36,666 nt of DNA. Origin: SIG440 sp045648175. GTDB lineage: Bacteria > Bacillota > Clostridia > Monoglobales > Monoglobaceae. Both the position numbers and the translations under genes were made by a program. The stretch spans positions 1 through 36,666 of the forward strand of contig JAZRNN010000012.1 in the NCBI GenBank assembly GCA_045648175.1, in the 5' to 3' direction. Below the pieces are notes generated by a model. It did not search any database. It was given only the letters and a program-made list of their open reading frames with translations, and had not been told where the DNA came from. Below, piece after piece: positions 13,709 through 22,011 of the stretch; position 1 is the first letter of the stretch; each line of letters begins with the position of its first letter.

Positions 13709-15895
13709 TTATTCAAACAATGAAAGCTGTTCGTCCTCGGCATCTTCGGGACGGATTACCGCGCCTTTTGCCGGGATGTTCTTTGTACGATAGTGTTTAA
13801 TATCCTTTACGCCTGACTCAGCCACAAATTTAACATCTGCAAGCTTGCTGTTTTTGGTTGGTGACATAACATTTACACCCTGAGAGTTTTTAGTTGTCTT
13901 TAGTGCCACCTGTGCTGAATCAAAAATAAGTGCTTTGCCGATATTGCTTATGGCAACAAGTTCGGTATCCTCGGGCAGATACAAAATCTTAACAAGCGGT
14001 GATACTGTAGAATATGCATTTATAAGCTTTCTTCTGTTTTGCTTGGTTTCATAGCCGGCAATATCTATCTTTGCCATTTTTCCGTTTTCAAAGCAGAAAA
14101 GAACGTTACCCTTATATTCCTTCACAACAACAACACCCACTACACGCTCGCCCTCACCCATTGAAAGAAGGTTGGGCATATATTCACCAAGAAGGCTTGC
14201 TTTGGTGTCGGGAATTTCGTGCGCACGTGTTTTGTAAACCTCGCCCGAGCTTGAAAACACAAGAACTTCGGCAGTATTGTCGGTGTCAACGCACTGAACA
14301 ATCCTGTCGCCTTCTTTAACTTTTTGCTCACCGCTTGTGCGAAGGGCGTGGTGAGAAATCTTTTTAACATAACCATCCTGAGTTATAAACATCATAACAG
14401 GATAATTATCTATCTTTTCTTCTTCAACCACAGTTTCAACATCAGACTCATATACTATTGAACTCTTTCTCTCTGTGCCGAATTTTTTAATTATCTCTTT
14501 AAGCTGTTTTTCAATAATCTTTTCTATTTTTTTGTTCATTTCAAGAGTATCGCGAAGCTCTGCAATTTCTTCTTCAAGCTCCTTGATTTCTGCAGTACGC
14601 TTTAAAATATACTCCTTGTTGAGATTACGCAGTTTTATTTCCGCAACAAATTCAGCCTGAACTTCATCAATTCCAAAACCTTTCATAAGGTTTGGAACAA
14701 CCATCAAGTCTTCCTCGGTTTCGCGGACAATTTTTATTGCCTTATCAATATCAAGAAGAATTTTTTTAAGGCCCTGAAGGAGATGCAATTTTGCACTCTT
14801 TTTGTCAATGTCATAACGTATTCCGCGTTTGATGCAATGCTTGCGGAATCTCAGCCATTCGTAGATTATGTCTTTAACGCCAAGAACCATAGGCGACCCC
14901 TCGACCAGAATGTTAAAATTACAACCAAAGCTATCCTGCAAGGGTGTCATTTTAAAGAGCTTTGCCATAAGCTTATCAGGGTCGGTGCCTCGTTTTATAT
15001 CTATTGTAATCTTAAGGCCCTTAAGGTCGGTTTCGTCACGAATATCCGAAATTTCTTTCAACTTACCGCCTTTTATAAGCTCTATAATCTTTTCAATAAT
15101 TGCCTCAACTGTTGTGGTGTATGGAATTTCTTTTATGTCAATACAGTGTTGTTTTTTGTCGTATTCATACCTTGCACGGATTTTAAAGGAGCCTCTGCCC
15201 GTCTCATAAATCTCACGCATTACAGGTTCATCAAAAATGATTTCACCACCAGTTGAAAAATCGGGTGCTTTAAGCACATCCATAATGTCAGAGTCGGGTT
15301 CCTTCATCATTTTGATTGTTGCCTCGCATATTTCAGCAAGGTTAAAACTGCATATATTTGATGCCATACCAACAGCAATACCCTGATTAGGGTTTACCAG
15401 AATATTAGGAAAGCTGACAGGAAGCAATGTCGGCTCCTTTAATGTACCGTCATAGTTGTCAACCAAATCAACCGTCTCTTTATCAATATCCTTAAAAACC
15501 TCGCTACAGATTTTAGAAAGCTTTACCTCGGTATAACGTGAGGCAGCATACGCCATATCCCTTGAATACTGACGGCCAAAGTTACCCTTTGAGTCAACCA
15601 AAGGATGAAGCAACGCCTGATGCCCCTCTGTAAGGCGCACCATAGTCTCATAAATTGCTGCATCGCCATGAGGATTAAGCTTCATTGTCTGACCAACAAC
15701 GTTTGCAGATTTTGTACGGCCGCCGCCTATCAGGCCCATTTTATACATAGTATAAAGGAGCTTTCTGTGTGCAGGCTTAAAACCGTCGATTTCAGGAATT
15801 GCTCTTGACACAATTACGCTCATTGCATAGGGCATATAGTTGGTCTCTAAAGTTTCGGTTATATTCTGAAGTTCAATAACAGGCTTTTTTGCCAT
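13709..15895 (-). CDS. parC: Type IIA topoisomerase subunit A (topoisomerase IV-like)
   Basis: This is the DNA-cleaving subunit that, with the product of the gene just upstream, passes and decatenates DNA. The active-site tyrosine is Tyr121 in AASRYTEVKL, and the winged-helix entry FKPAHRKLLYTMYKMG is present. A coiled-coil region lies around residues 430-480. The C-terminal part (about 510-715) has only a partial beta-propeller and lacks the QRRGGKG box that defines gyrase, so I call it topoisomerase IV-like; it could be a clostridial third-type enzyme. At the quinolone-contact helix (NPHGDAAIYE) the position of gyrase Ser83 is Ala79, while the acidic residue is kept (Glu83). ATG at 15895 has CGGAGGA upstream; gap to parE 25 bases. 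Confidence 0.9.
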   Translation of the reverse strand: MAKKPVIELQNITETLETNYMPYAMSVIVSRAIPEIDGFKPAHRKLLYTMYKMGLIGGGRTKSANVVGQTMKLNPHGDAAIYETMVRLTEGHQALLHPLVDSKGNFGRQYSRDMAYAASRYTEVKLSKICSEVFKDIDKETVDLVDNYDGTLKEPTLLPVSFPNILVNPNQGIAVGMASNICSFNLAEICEATIKMMKEPDSDIMDVLKAPDFSTGGEIIFDEPVMREIYETGRGSFKIRARYEYDKKQHCIDIKEIPYTTTVEAIIEKIIELIKGGKLKEISDIRDETDLKGLKITIDIKRGTDPDKLMAKLFKMTPLQDSFGCNFNILVEGSPMVLGVKDIIYEWLRFRKHCIKRGIRYDIDKKSAKLHLLQGLKKILLDIDKAIKIVRETEEDLMVVPNLMKGFGIDEVQAEFVAEIKLRNLNKEYILKRTAEIKELEEEIAELRDTLEMNKKIEKIIEKQLKEIIKKFGTERKSSIVYESDVETVVEEEKIDNYPVMMFITQDGYVKKISHHALRTSGEQKVKEGDRIVQCVDTDNTAEVLVFSSSGEVYKTRAHEIPDTKASLLGEYMPNLLSMGEGERVVGVVVVKEYKGNVLFCFENGKMAKIDIAGYETKQNRRKLINAYSTVSPLVKILYLPEDTELVAISNIGKALIFDSAQVALKTTKNSQGVNVMSPTKNSKLADVKFVAESGVKDIKHYRTKNIPAKGAVIRPEDAEDEQLSLFE

Positions 15896-15920
15896 TGAAT
15901 TTATCCTCCGTTTTCTACTT

Positions 15921-17900
15921 TTACATTACATCAATCAGGTCAATATATTCGTGACCGTGCTCAGCAATATGTTCCTTTCTGCCTGCCAGATTATCGCCAA
16001 GAAGAAGTTCAAACACTTCTTTTGTCTTTTCAACATCCTCAGGCATTACTTTTATCAGGCGGCGGGTTTCAGGATTCATTGTGGTTTCCCACATCATTTC
16101 GGGCTGGTTTTCACCCAGTCCCTTACTGCGCTGAATTGTATATTTTTGTCCATTTAATTTGGCAAGAATGTCCGCCTTTTCCTTTTCGTCAAAGGCAAAA
16201 TATGTTTTATCCTTGCAATTAATTTCATAAAGGGGTGATTCTGCAATATAAACATAGCCTTCGTTAATCAATGTCGGGGTCAGACGATAAAGCATCGTCA
16301 GCACCAAGGTTCTTATCTGGAAGCCGTCGACATCAGCATCGGTACAGATAATGACCTTGTTCCACCGGAGGTTATTTATATCAAAAGAACTGAGTTCTTT
16401 GTTCTGCTTGGCATTTATCTCAACACCGCATCCCAGAACTTTAAGAAGGTCAACGATGATATCGCTTTTAAAAATCTTGTCATAATCAGCCTTAAGACAG
16501 TTAAGAATTTTACCTCTGATTGCCATAATTGCCTGAAATTCACTGTCACGACCAAGCTTACACGAACCAAGAGCCGAGTCACCCTCCACGATGTAAACTT
16601 CGCGACGTTCAACATCCTTGCTGCGGCAGTCAACAAACTTCTTAACACGATTAACCGCATCCATCTTGACATCAAGTTTCTTTTTAAGGGTTGTACGGGT
16701 TTTCTCGGCAGTTTCACGGCTGCGCTTATTGATTAAAACCTGGTCGGCAATCTTTTCGGCATCCATCTTATTTTCAATTAAATAAATGTCAAGCTGTTCA
16801 CGCAGGAATTCTGTCATCGCATCCTGAATAAATTTGTTTGTAATTGCCTTTTTGGTCTGATTTTCATAGCTTGTCATTGTCGAGAAGGAATTACTGATAA
16901 GACAAAGGCTGTCCTGAACGTCTGTAAAGAGTATTTTTGATTCATTTTTTGTATATTTGTTATTTGCCTTTAAGTATTTGTCAATTGCATACACAAATGC
17001 ATTCCTTACCGCTTTATCAGGTGAGCCGCCATATTCAAGAAAGCTTGAATTATGATAATACTCAATTGCATTTACATCATTATTGAGACAAAAGGCAAAA
17101 CTCATCTTAACTTTATAATCTTCCTTGTCATCACGGTCACGTCCGCGGCGTTCTGCCTCAATGTAATAAGGAACGGTTTTTTCTTTTCCGTCTGATAACT
17201 CCTTTAAATAGTCTATTATGCCATTGTCATAATAGAATTCAAAGCTTTCAAACTTACCGGGGGCTGTTTCATTGTAAAGCACAAATTTTACTCCCGAATT
17301 CACCACAGCCTGTTTTTTTAATACATCCATATAATATTCAAGCGGAATATCAATATCGGTAAAAACCTCGGTATCGGGCTTCCATTTTATTTTTGTACCC
17401 GTGTGACGATGTTTAAACGGCGTTTTTGTAAGACCACCAACGTTGTCACCCTTTTCAAAATGGAGTTCAAACTTATGTCCGTCACGCAAAATCTCAACAT
17501 CCATATATTCTGAGCTGTACTGGGTTGCACAAGTACCAAGACCGTTAAGACCCAAACTGAATTCATAATTCTCGCCCGAGTTATTTGCATATTTACCGCC
17601 TGCATACATCTCGCAGAAAACCAATTCCCAGTTGTATCGTTCTTCACGCTGATTATAGTCAACAGGTATTCCTCGGCCCTGGTCTTCAACCTCAACCGAA
17701 AGGTCAAGAAATCTGCGCACAGAAATAAGCTTGCCGTGACCCTCGCGGGCTTCGTCAATTGAGTTTGAAAGTATTTCAAATACAGAATGCTGACAGCCTT
17801 CTATTCCATCCGAGCCAAAAATAACCGCCGGACGCTTTCTTACTCTGTCGGCGCCTTTAAGTGACACAATACTGTCATCATTATAACTCTTTGCACACAC
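15921..17900 (-). CDS. parE: Type IIA topoisomerase subunit B (topoisomerase IV-like)
   Basis: This is the ATPase subunit paired with the downstream parC. The GHKL ATP site shows in EILSNSIDEAREG (43-55) and EDQGRGIPV (72-80). The Toprim metal site shows in YIVEGDSALGS and CTDADVDGFQIRTL, and QRSKGLGENQPEMMW is near the C-terminus. These are slightly divergent from the standard EGDSAGGSAKQGRDR and DADVDGAHIRTL, a second hint that this pair is not housekeeping gyrase. The frame is open to 18050, but that stretch is AT-rich, lies across the promoter, and does not resemble the family. I place the start at GTG 17900, with GGAGG 11 bases upstream, giving 659 residues. Confidence 0.9.
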   Translation of the reverse strand: MCAKSYNDDSIVSLKGADRVRKRPAVIFGSDGIEGCQHSVFEILSNSIDEAREGHGKLISVRRFLDLSVEVEDQGRGIPVDYNQREERYNWELVFCEMYAGGKYANNSGENYEFSLGLNGLGTCATQYSSEYMDVEILRDGHKFELHFEKGDNVGGLTKTPFKHRHTGTKIKWKPDTEVFTDIDIPLEYYMDVLKKQAVVNSGVKFVLYNETAPGKFESFEFYYDNGIIDYLKELSDGKEKTVPYYIEAERRGRDRDDKEDYKVKMSFAFCLNNDVNAIEYYHNSSFLEYGGSPDKAVRNAFVYAIDKYLKANNKYTKNESKILFTDVQDSLCLISNSFSTMTSYENQTKKAITNKFIQDAMTEFLREQLDIYLIENKMDAEKIADQVLINKRSRETAEKTRTTLKKKLDVKMDAVNRVKKFVDCRSKDVERREVYIVEGDSALGSCKLGRDSEFQAIMAIRGKILNCLKADYDKIFKSDIIVDLLKVLGCGVEINAKQNKELSSFDINNLRWNKVIICTDADVDGFQIRTLVLTMLYRLTPTLINEGYVYIAESPLYEINCKDKTYFAFDEKEKADILAKLNGQKYTIQRSKGLGENQPEMMWETTMNPETRRLIKVMPEDVEKTKEVFELLLGDNLAGRKEHIAEHGHEYIDLIDVM

Positions 17901-17968
17901 CTTTGCAAATACCTCCGTTGTATAAATATCTATATATGGTAAAATTTCTATATTATTCCACAAAATAC

Positions 17969-17997
17969 AGTATATCAAAAAAAATTTGCAATGTAAA
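17969..17997 (-). promoter_or_regulatory. Sigma-A promoter of parE-parC
   Basis: TTTACA (17997-17992), 17 bases ending in TGA, TATACT (17974-17969) on the minus strand. It lies inside the apparent N-terminal extension of the parE frame, which supports the GTG start at 17900. Confidence 0.8.
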
Positions 17998-18035
17998 GTG
18001 TATTTTTGCAAATTTTTAATAATATATTCAAAGTT

Positions 18036-18063
18036 GAAAAAACAGCCCAAAAAATTGGGCTGT
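18036..18063 (-). terminator. Terminator of the HAD-hydF operon
   Basis: ACAGCCCAA and TTGGGCTGT (9 bp) with a 4-base loop followed by six T on the minus strand, 4 bases after the nucleotidyltransferase stop. Confidence 0.92.
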
Positions 18064-18067
18064 CTTT

Positions 18068-18925
18068 TTATGAAATACCATTATACAAACCTTTATCACA
18101 GAATTCCTTCATCGCTTTCATTACGACTTCCTTATCTTCACGGTAGGTCATACCATACCAGCGGTCGGGGCTGTTTAAAACCTTTACTTTAGTTTCGCCC
18201 TTCTTTATAAGAATATCAACAACAATCGGGATAAGGAACTCGTCCTTCATAACATCCTTTTCGTTCTTGAAAATTTCAAATTCTCTTTCAAGATAGTCAA
18301 AGATTTCTGTGTCAAATCCCCACATATTCATTGAAACAATGCTATCTTCGGGCAAATTATGAACAGTTTCGCCATCCTCACAATATGTATATCCGCTTAT
18401 ACCCTTTGTTTCACGTATACCTGTAAGATAGCCATCTTTCACCTGACAAACACCACGTGTAACTGTTCCGTTTTCGGTAGTGGTTTGTGCAAGGTCATAT
18501 CCAACCAGTGACATTTCGCCCTCGGGCATATTTTTAAGCCAGTTGTTAACCTCAACATATGCCGCCTTGCCGTAATAATCGTCTGCGTTTATAATCGCAA
18601 AAGGTGTTTTAACAACGTCCTTACAGCAAAGAATTGCGTGACCTGTGCCCCATGGCTTTACGCGGCCTTCGGGAAGGCTGTCCATTTCCTGAAACACATA
18701 TTCAACATCCATATATTTTTTCACACGGTTTGTAACAATGCGGTTAAAATCTTCTTCCATCTCTTTTTTGATAACAAATACAACCTTTGAAAAGCCTGCC
18801 TGCTTTGCATCAAATGCGGAAAAATCCATCAAAAATTCACCGCCGGGGCCAATAGGCTCCATCTGTTTAAGTCCACCAAATCGGCTGCCCATGCCTGCCG
18901 CCATTACTACTAATGTTGTGTCCAT
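18068..18925 (-). CDS. Sugar-phosphate nucleotidyltransferase-like protein
   Basis: A GT-A-fold NTP transferase of unknown substrate. The N-terminal MAAGMGSRFGGLKQM (residues 8-22) is the nucleotide-binding signature with its lysine, and INADDYYGK (about 112-120) carries the metal-binding aspartates. It lacks a left-handed beta-helix, so it is not GlmU-like, and 285 residues is close to single-domain transferases such as glucose-1-phosphate uridylyl/thymidylyltransferases. No sugar or cell-wall genes are adjacent, so context does not help. It is the last gene of a minus-strand group after hydF (gap 37 bases) and ends at a strong terminator. Confidence 0.85.
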   Translation of the reverse strand: MDTTLVVMAAGMGSRFGGLKQMEPIGPGGEFLMDFSAFDAKQAGFSKVVFVIKKEMEEDFNRIVTNRVKKYMDVEYVFQEMDSLPEGRVKPWGTGHAILCCKDVVKTPFAIINADDYYGKAAYVEVNNWLKNMPEGEMSLVGYDLAQTTTENGTVTRGVCQVKDGYLTGIRETKGISGYTYCEDGETVHNLPEDSIVSMNMWGFDTEIFDYLEREFEIFKNEKDVMKDEFLIPIVVDILIKKGETKVKVLNSPDRWYGMTYREDKEVVMKAMKEFCDKGLYNGIS

Positions 18926-18962
18926 AACATAATTCCTCCATTATGTAAATATATAAATTTAT

Positions 18963-20138
18963 TTATTTCTCTTTAAATACTGCTGCCGCCCTTTCTGTAA
19001 TTCCGCTTAAATGTGCAAGTATTACACCATAGTTTGTAACAGGAATGTTTTCTTTTGCAAAAACTTCCAGACGCGACTGCACAGTCCTTTTATTTATCAT
19101 ACAACCGCCGCACTGGATGACTAATTTATATTTTTCAATATCATCAGTAAAATCGTGACCTGAAAGATACGTAAAATTCAGCTTTTTACCCGTCTTTTTT
19201 TGCAGAAGGCTGGGAATTTTCACCTTGCCTATATCCTCGTGAGTTGTGTTGTGTGTACAGGCTTCAAGCATCAGAATTTCGTCACCGTCATTAAGATTTT
19301 TGATTACATCCAAGCCGTCAATCAAATGATTAATCCCGCCTTTTTGATTTGCCAACAGCATAGAAAATGATGTCAGCGGTATCTCCTGCGGAACAATTTC
19401 ATCAACCTCTTTAAACGCCTGAGAATCGGTCACCACAAGGTCAATGTGCGGAAGCTCAGCAAGTGTTTCTGCAAGTGTTTCAACCGTTGTCACAGTTGCC
19501 CTTATGTTGTGGTCAAGACAGTCACGCAAAGTCTGCACCTGAGGCAAAATCAGTCTGCCCTTTGGTGCCGCATCATCAATAGGAATAACCAGAACAACCA
19601 TTCCACCACAGGGTACAATATCCCCCAAAAGCGTTTCATCATCCTTTTCCATCGAGCTGAGAATAGATACCATTGTCTTTTTCAGTTCTTCAAGACCGGC
19701 TTCTGTATACTGGTATATAAAAATTCCATCAGGGTCAAGACTTTTGACAAAATCTATCCTTTGCGGTGATGCAATATCACACTTTGTATATACATTTATT
19801 TTTTTTGTTTTTCCAAAATCTATTTCGGTACTTTTATCTGAGTTCACATCTTTTACATACAGCACAAGGTCTGTACGCATCAGTATTTCTTTAGTCTTTT
19901 TTACACGTGCATCGCCAAGTTCGGTTGTATCACCAAAACCTGCCGTATCAATCAATGCCACCGGTCCGTATGGAATAAGCTCCATTGCACGGGTAACAGG
20001 GTCGGTTGTTGTTCCGCTGATTTGCGAAACAATTGATACATCCTGCCCTAAAATAGCATTAAAAAGTGTTGATTTTCCTGCATTGGTATCACCGAAAATC
20101 GCTATATGTTTTCTTAAAGAAAGTGGTGTTTTTTCCAT
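18963..20138 (-). CDS. hydF: [FeFe]-hydrogenase maturation GTPase HydF
   Basis: HydF is the scaffold on which HydE and HydG assemble the diiron subcluster before transfer to the [FeFe] hydrogenase. The N-terminal GTPase domain has G1 GDTNAGKS (16-23), the switch threonines in SGTTTDPV, and G3 DTAGFGD. The C-terminal domain carries the cluster ligands: the cysteine and histidine of EACTHN and the CGGC of IQCGGCM. The 391 residues match the family. Neither hydE, hydG nor a hydrogenase gene is in the window, so its partners lie elsewhere. The gap to the lipid kinase upstream is 8 bases. Its presence indicates an H2-metabolising anaerobe. Confidence 0.96.
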   Translation of the reverse strand: MEKTPLSLRKHIAIFGDTNAGKSTLFNAILGQDVSIVSQISGTTTDPVTRAMELIPYGPVALIDTAGFGDTTELGDARVKKTKEILMRTDLVLYVKDVNSDKSTEIDFGKTKKINVYTKCDIASPQRIDFVKSLDPDGIFIYQYTEAGLEELKKTMVSILSSMEKDDETLLGDIVPCGGMVVLVIPIDDAAPKGRLILPQVQTLRDCLDHNIRATVTTVETLAETLAELPHIDLVVTDSQAFKEVDEIVPQEIPLTSFSMLLANQKGGINHLIDGLDVIKNLNDGDEILMLEACTHNTTHEDIGKVKIPSLLQKKTGKKLNFTYLSGHDFTDDIEKYKLVIQCGGCMINKRTVQSRLEVFAKENIPVTNYGVILAHLSGITERAAAVFKEK

Positions 20139-20146
20139 AATGTGTA

Positions 20147-21055
20147 TTAATGCTCCATTTCGCTGCCAAGTGCCATTGTTATTGCCTGTTTTTCATTTAT
20201 TATTGTCGCTTCTTTCACCGACCCGCCAAATTCTCCGTCCAAAGTCCATTGAACTTTATCTGCCGAAGTAAATTCAATCTTATCTGTTTTGAATACAACA
20301 AATGCATCTGATGATAAATCCTGACGGACAAGCCTTGACAATATGTCCTGAGTTTCCATAACATTTTTGGGGTTTTTAACAAGAATAACCTCAAAAAGGC
20401 CATCGTTAAGCTGCGCCTTGAATGCTTTTTCAGCCTTTACTCCGCCAAGATAATTGGTATTTGAAACCATCCCGTAAATAAATTGCCCTTCGATTAAACC
20501 GCCGTCATAACTGATTTTCATTGAAACAGGCTTCAGGTTTATAAGACTTTTTGCACCCTCAAGCAGATATGCTGCGTGTCCAAGCACATTTTTATTCTGC
20601 TGAGGTGTTTCGTATGCAACGTTTGTAAATGCACCAAACGCCGCAACATAAATAAAATTCTTATCATTAAAAAGACCTATATCACATTTATATGGGTGGC
20701 CTTTCATTATATCCATAGCTGCTTTTTTTGCATTCTTTGAAATATGCATATTTGATGCAAAATCATTGGTTGTACCCGTAGGTATATATCCTAAAGTCGG
20801 GCGTCTGTCGCGGTCAATTGTCATAAGTCCGCTAATGCCCTCATTCAAGCTTCCGTCACCACCCGATATCACCAGCATATCATATTCTGCACCGTGTCTT
20901 GAAACATAATCAAATGCATCATTTTTATCCTGAGTAGGACGGACAGTAACATCCCAGCCATCTTTGGTAAAGATATTCACAATATTAAGAATATGATTTT
21001 TAATTGTTCCCTTTCCGGAAAGCGGATTAAGAACATAAAGCAGTCTCTTACCCAT
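20147..21055 (-). CDS. Diacylglycerol/lipid kinase (YegS/BmrU family)
   Basis: A membrane-associated lipid kinase, probably phosphorylating diacylglycerol in phospholipid turnover. The N-terminal catalytic domain shows NPLSGKGT (about 9-16), the nucleotide-binding SGGDGSLNE and YIPTGTTNDFA; the C-terminal beta-rich half holds the usual acidic residues. The frame continues to 21121, but the ATG at 21055 (MGKRLLYV) has AGAGGA about 8 bases upstream and gives 302 residues, the family norm. The longer start would overlap the HAD gene by 50 bases. Exact lipid substrate (DgkB-like or other) cannot be told. Confidence 0.9.
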   Translation of the reverse strand: MGKRLLYVLNPLSGKGTIKNHILNIVNIFTKDGWDVTVRPTQDKNDAFDYVSRHGAEYDMLVISGGDGSLNEGISGLMTIDRDRRPTLGYIPTGTTNDFASNMHISKNAKKAAMDIMKGHPYKCDIGLFNDKNFIYVAAFGAFTNVAYETPQQNKNVLGHAAYLLEGAKSLINLKPVSMKISYDGGLIEGQFIYGMVSNTNYLGGVKAEKAFKAQLNDGLFEVILVKNPKNVMETQDILSRLVRQDLSSDAFVVFKTDKIEFTSADKVQWTLDGEFGGSVKEATIINEKQAITMALGSEMEH

Positions 21056-21071
21056 ACTTATTCCTCTTTTG

Positions 21072-21845
21072 TTAAATATTGAATATCCTTTCAAGTGCCG
21101 CTGCCACCCCTGCTTCATCAACAGAAGCTGTTGTCATCGTGGCGATATCCTTGATTTCAGGAATAGCATTCCCCATCGCAACACCTATCCCTGCAGCACT
21201 TATCATATCAAAATCGTTAAGACTGTCACCCATAGCAATGCTTTGCTCTGCAGAAAGACCCAATTTTTCAAGAACAACCTTCATTGCTCCCGCCTTAGTA
21301 TACGCCCTTTGAATTACCTCGGCATATGTTGGATGCTGAATTACTATATAATCCTCACCCAAAACATTCTGCAGTTCTTTTGGAGCTGCGCCAAGAATGG
21401 TGAATTTTTCAATTTTTAATCCATTTTTTATGTTTTGTTCAATATTATCATACGTAATGAATTTCCAGTCATACACAAAAGTTCTTTCAGGGCCGACAAT
21501 ATACATTTCGTCAACACCTTCAAGGATGCTTATATCTTCTATATCGAAACAGGTTTCACAAAAATGTCTTATAGCAGTATCAGGCATCAATTTGCAAAAA
21601 ATTTCTTTTTTATCAAGAATTATTCGCGCGCCTGCACCTGAAATCACGCCATCAAAATACTTTTCTGTATCAATTTCTTCGGGCATATATGCCGTTGCCC
21701 TGCCGGTGTTTATCAATACCTTATGACCAAGACTTCGCACTTTTTGTATAACATCAATGTTTTTTTGAAGAGCCTGTTGAGATTTTCTTAAAAGCGTTCC
21801 GTCAATATCTAAAAAAATCGCATATTTTTTATCCTGTACATCCAT
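21072..21845 (-). CDS. HAD-superfamily phosphatase, Cof type
   Basis: A cytoplasmic sugar-phosphate or nucleotide phosphatase of the Cof/YidA group. Motif I is DIDGT (13-17), motif II the threonine in INTGRATA, and motif III/IV the lysine region and MGDSLNDFDMI, where GDxxND is diagnostic. The C2-type cap domain lies between. The substrate cannot be deduced. Start: ATG at 21845 has GAGAGG 5 bases upstream; the frame is open to 21878 but earlier ATGs have no site and lie on top of the promoter. First gene of the group HAD - lipid kinase - hydF - nucleotidyltransferase. Confidence 0.88.
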   Translation of the reverse strand: MDVQDKKYAIFLDIDGTLLRKSQQALQKNIDVIQKVRSLGHKVLINTGRATAYMPEEIDTEKYFDGVISGAGARIILDKKEIFCKLMPDTAIRHFCETCFDIEDISILEGVDEMYIVGPERTFVYDWKFITYDNIEQNIKNGLKIEKFTILGAAPKELQNVLGEDYIVIQHPTYAEVIQRAYTKAGAMKVVLEKLGLSAEQSIAMGDSLNDFDMISAAGIGVAMGNAIPEIKDIATMTTASVDEAGVAAALERIFNI

Positions 21846-21868
21846 TTTAACCTCTCCATCCATAATAT

Positions 21869-21897
21869 AATTTATCATATTCCATACTGTTTGTCAA
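21869..21897 (-). promoter_or_regulatory. Sigma-A promoter of the HAD-hydF operon
   Basis: TTGACA (21897-21892), 17 bases ending in TGA, TAAATT (21874-21869) on the minus strand, divergent from the spoIVA promoter. Confidence 0.8.
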
Positions 21898-21938
21898 TAA
21901 AATTACAGCCCATATATCTGCTGATTTTTTTGCTTTCT

Positions 21939-21966
21939 GCATATTAGTCAGGGCTTGTGCATAAGT
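21939..21966 (+). promoter_or_regulatory. Sigma-E-like promoter of spoIVA
   Basis: GCATATT (21939-21945) fits the sigma-E -35 (kmATATT) exactly; 14 bases later comes CATAAGT (21960-21966), close to CATACAnT. Spacing equals that of the proposed cwlD promoter. spoIVA is a known sigma-E gene in Bacillus. The leader to the ATG is about 38 bases. Confidence 0.6.
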
Positions 21967-22011
21967 ATTGTAACAAAATGACAGGCAAAAAAATCCAAGG
22001 AGGAATATTAA

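Noticed and set aside
13560..13793. A plus-strand open frame of 77 codons across the small RNA terminator and the parC end
   Set aside because: It has no ribosome binding site, runs through two strong hairpins and is antisense to parC.
17901..18050. N-terminal extension of parE up to 18050
   Set aside because: The stretch is AT-rich, contains a good sigma-A promoter and resembles no ParE N-terminus; the GTG at 17900 has a GGAGG site.
18963..20138. The hydF gene as part of a hydrogenase maturation cluster
   Set aside because: No hydE, hydG or hydrogenase gene is nearby; its neighbours are a lipid kinase and a nucleotidyltransferase, so no new system is implied.
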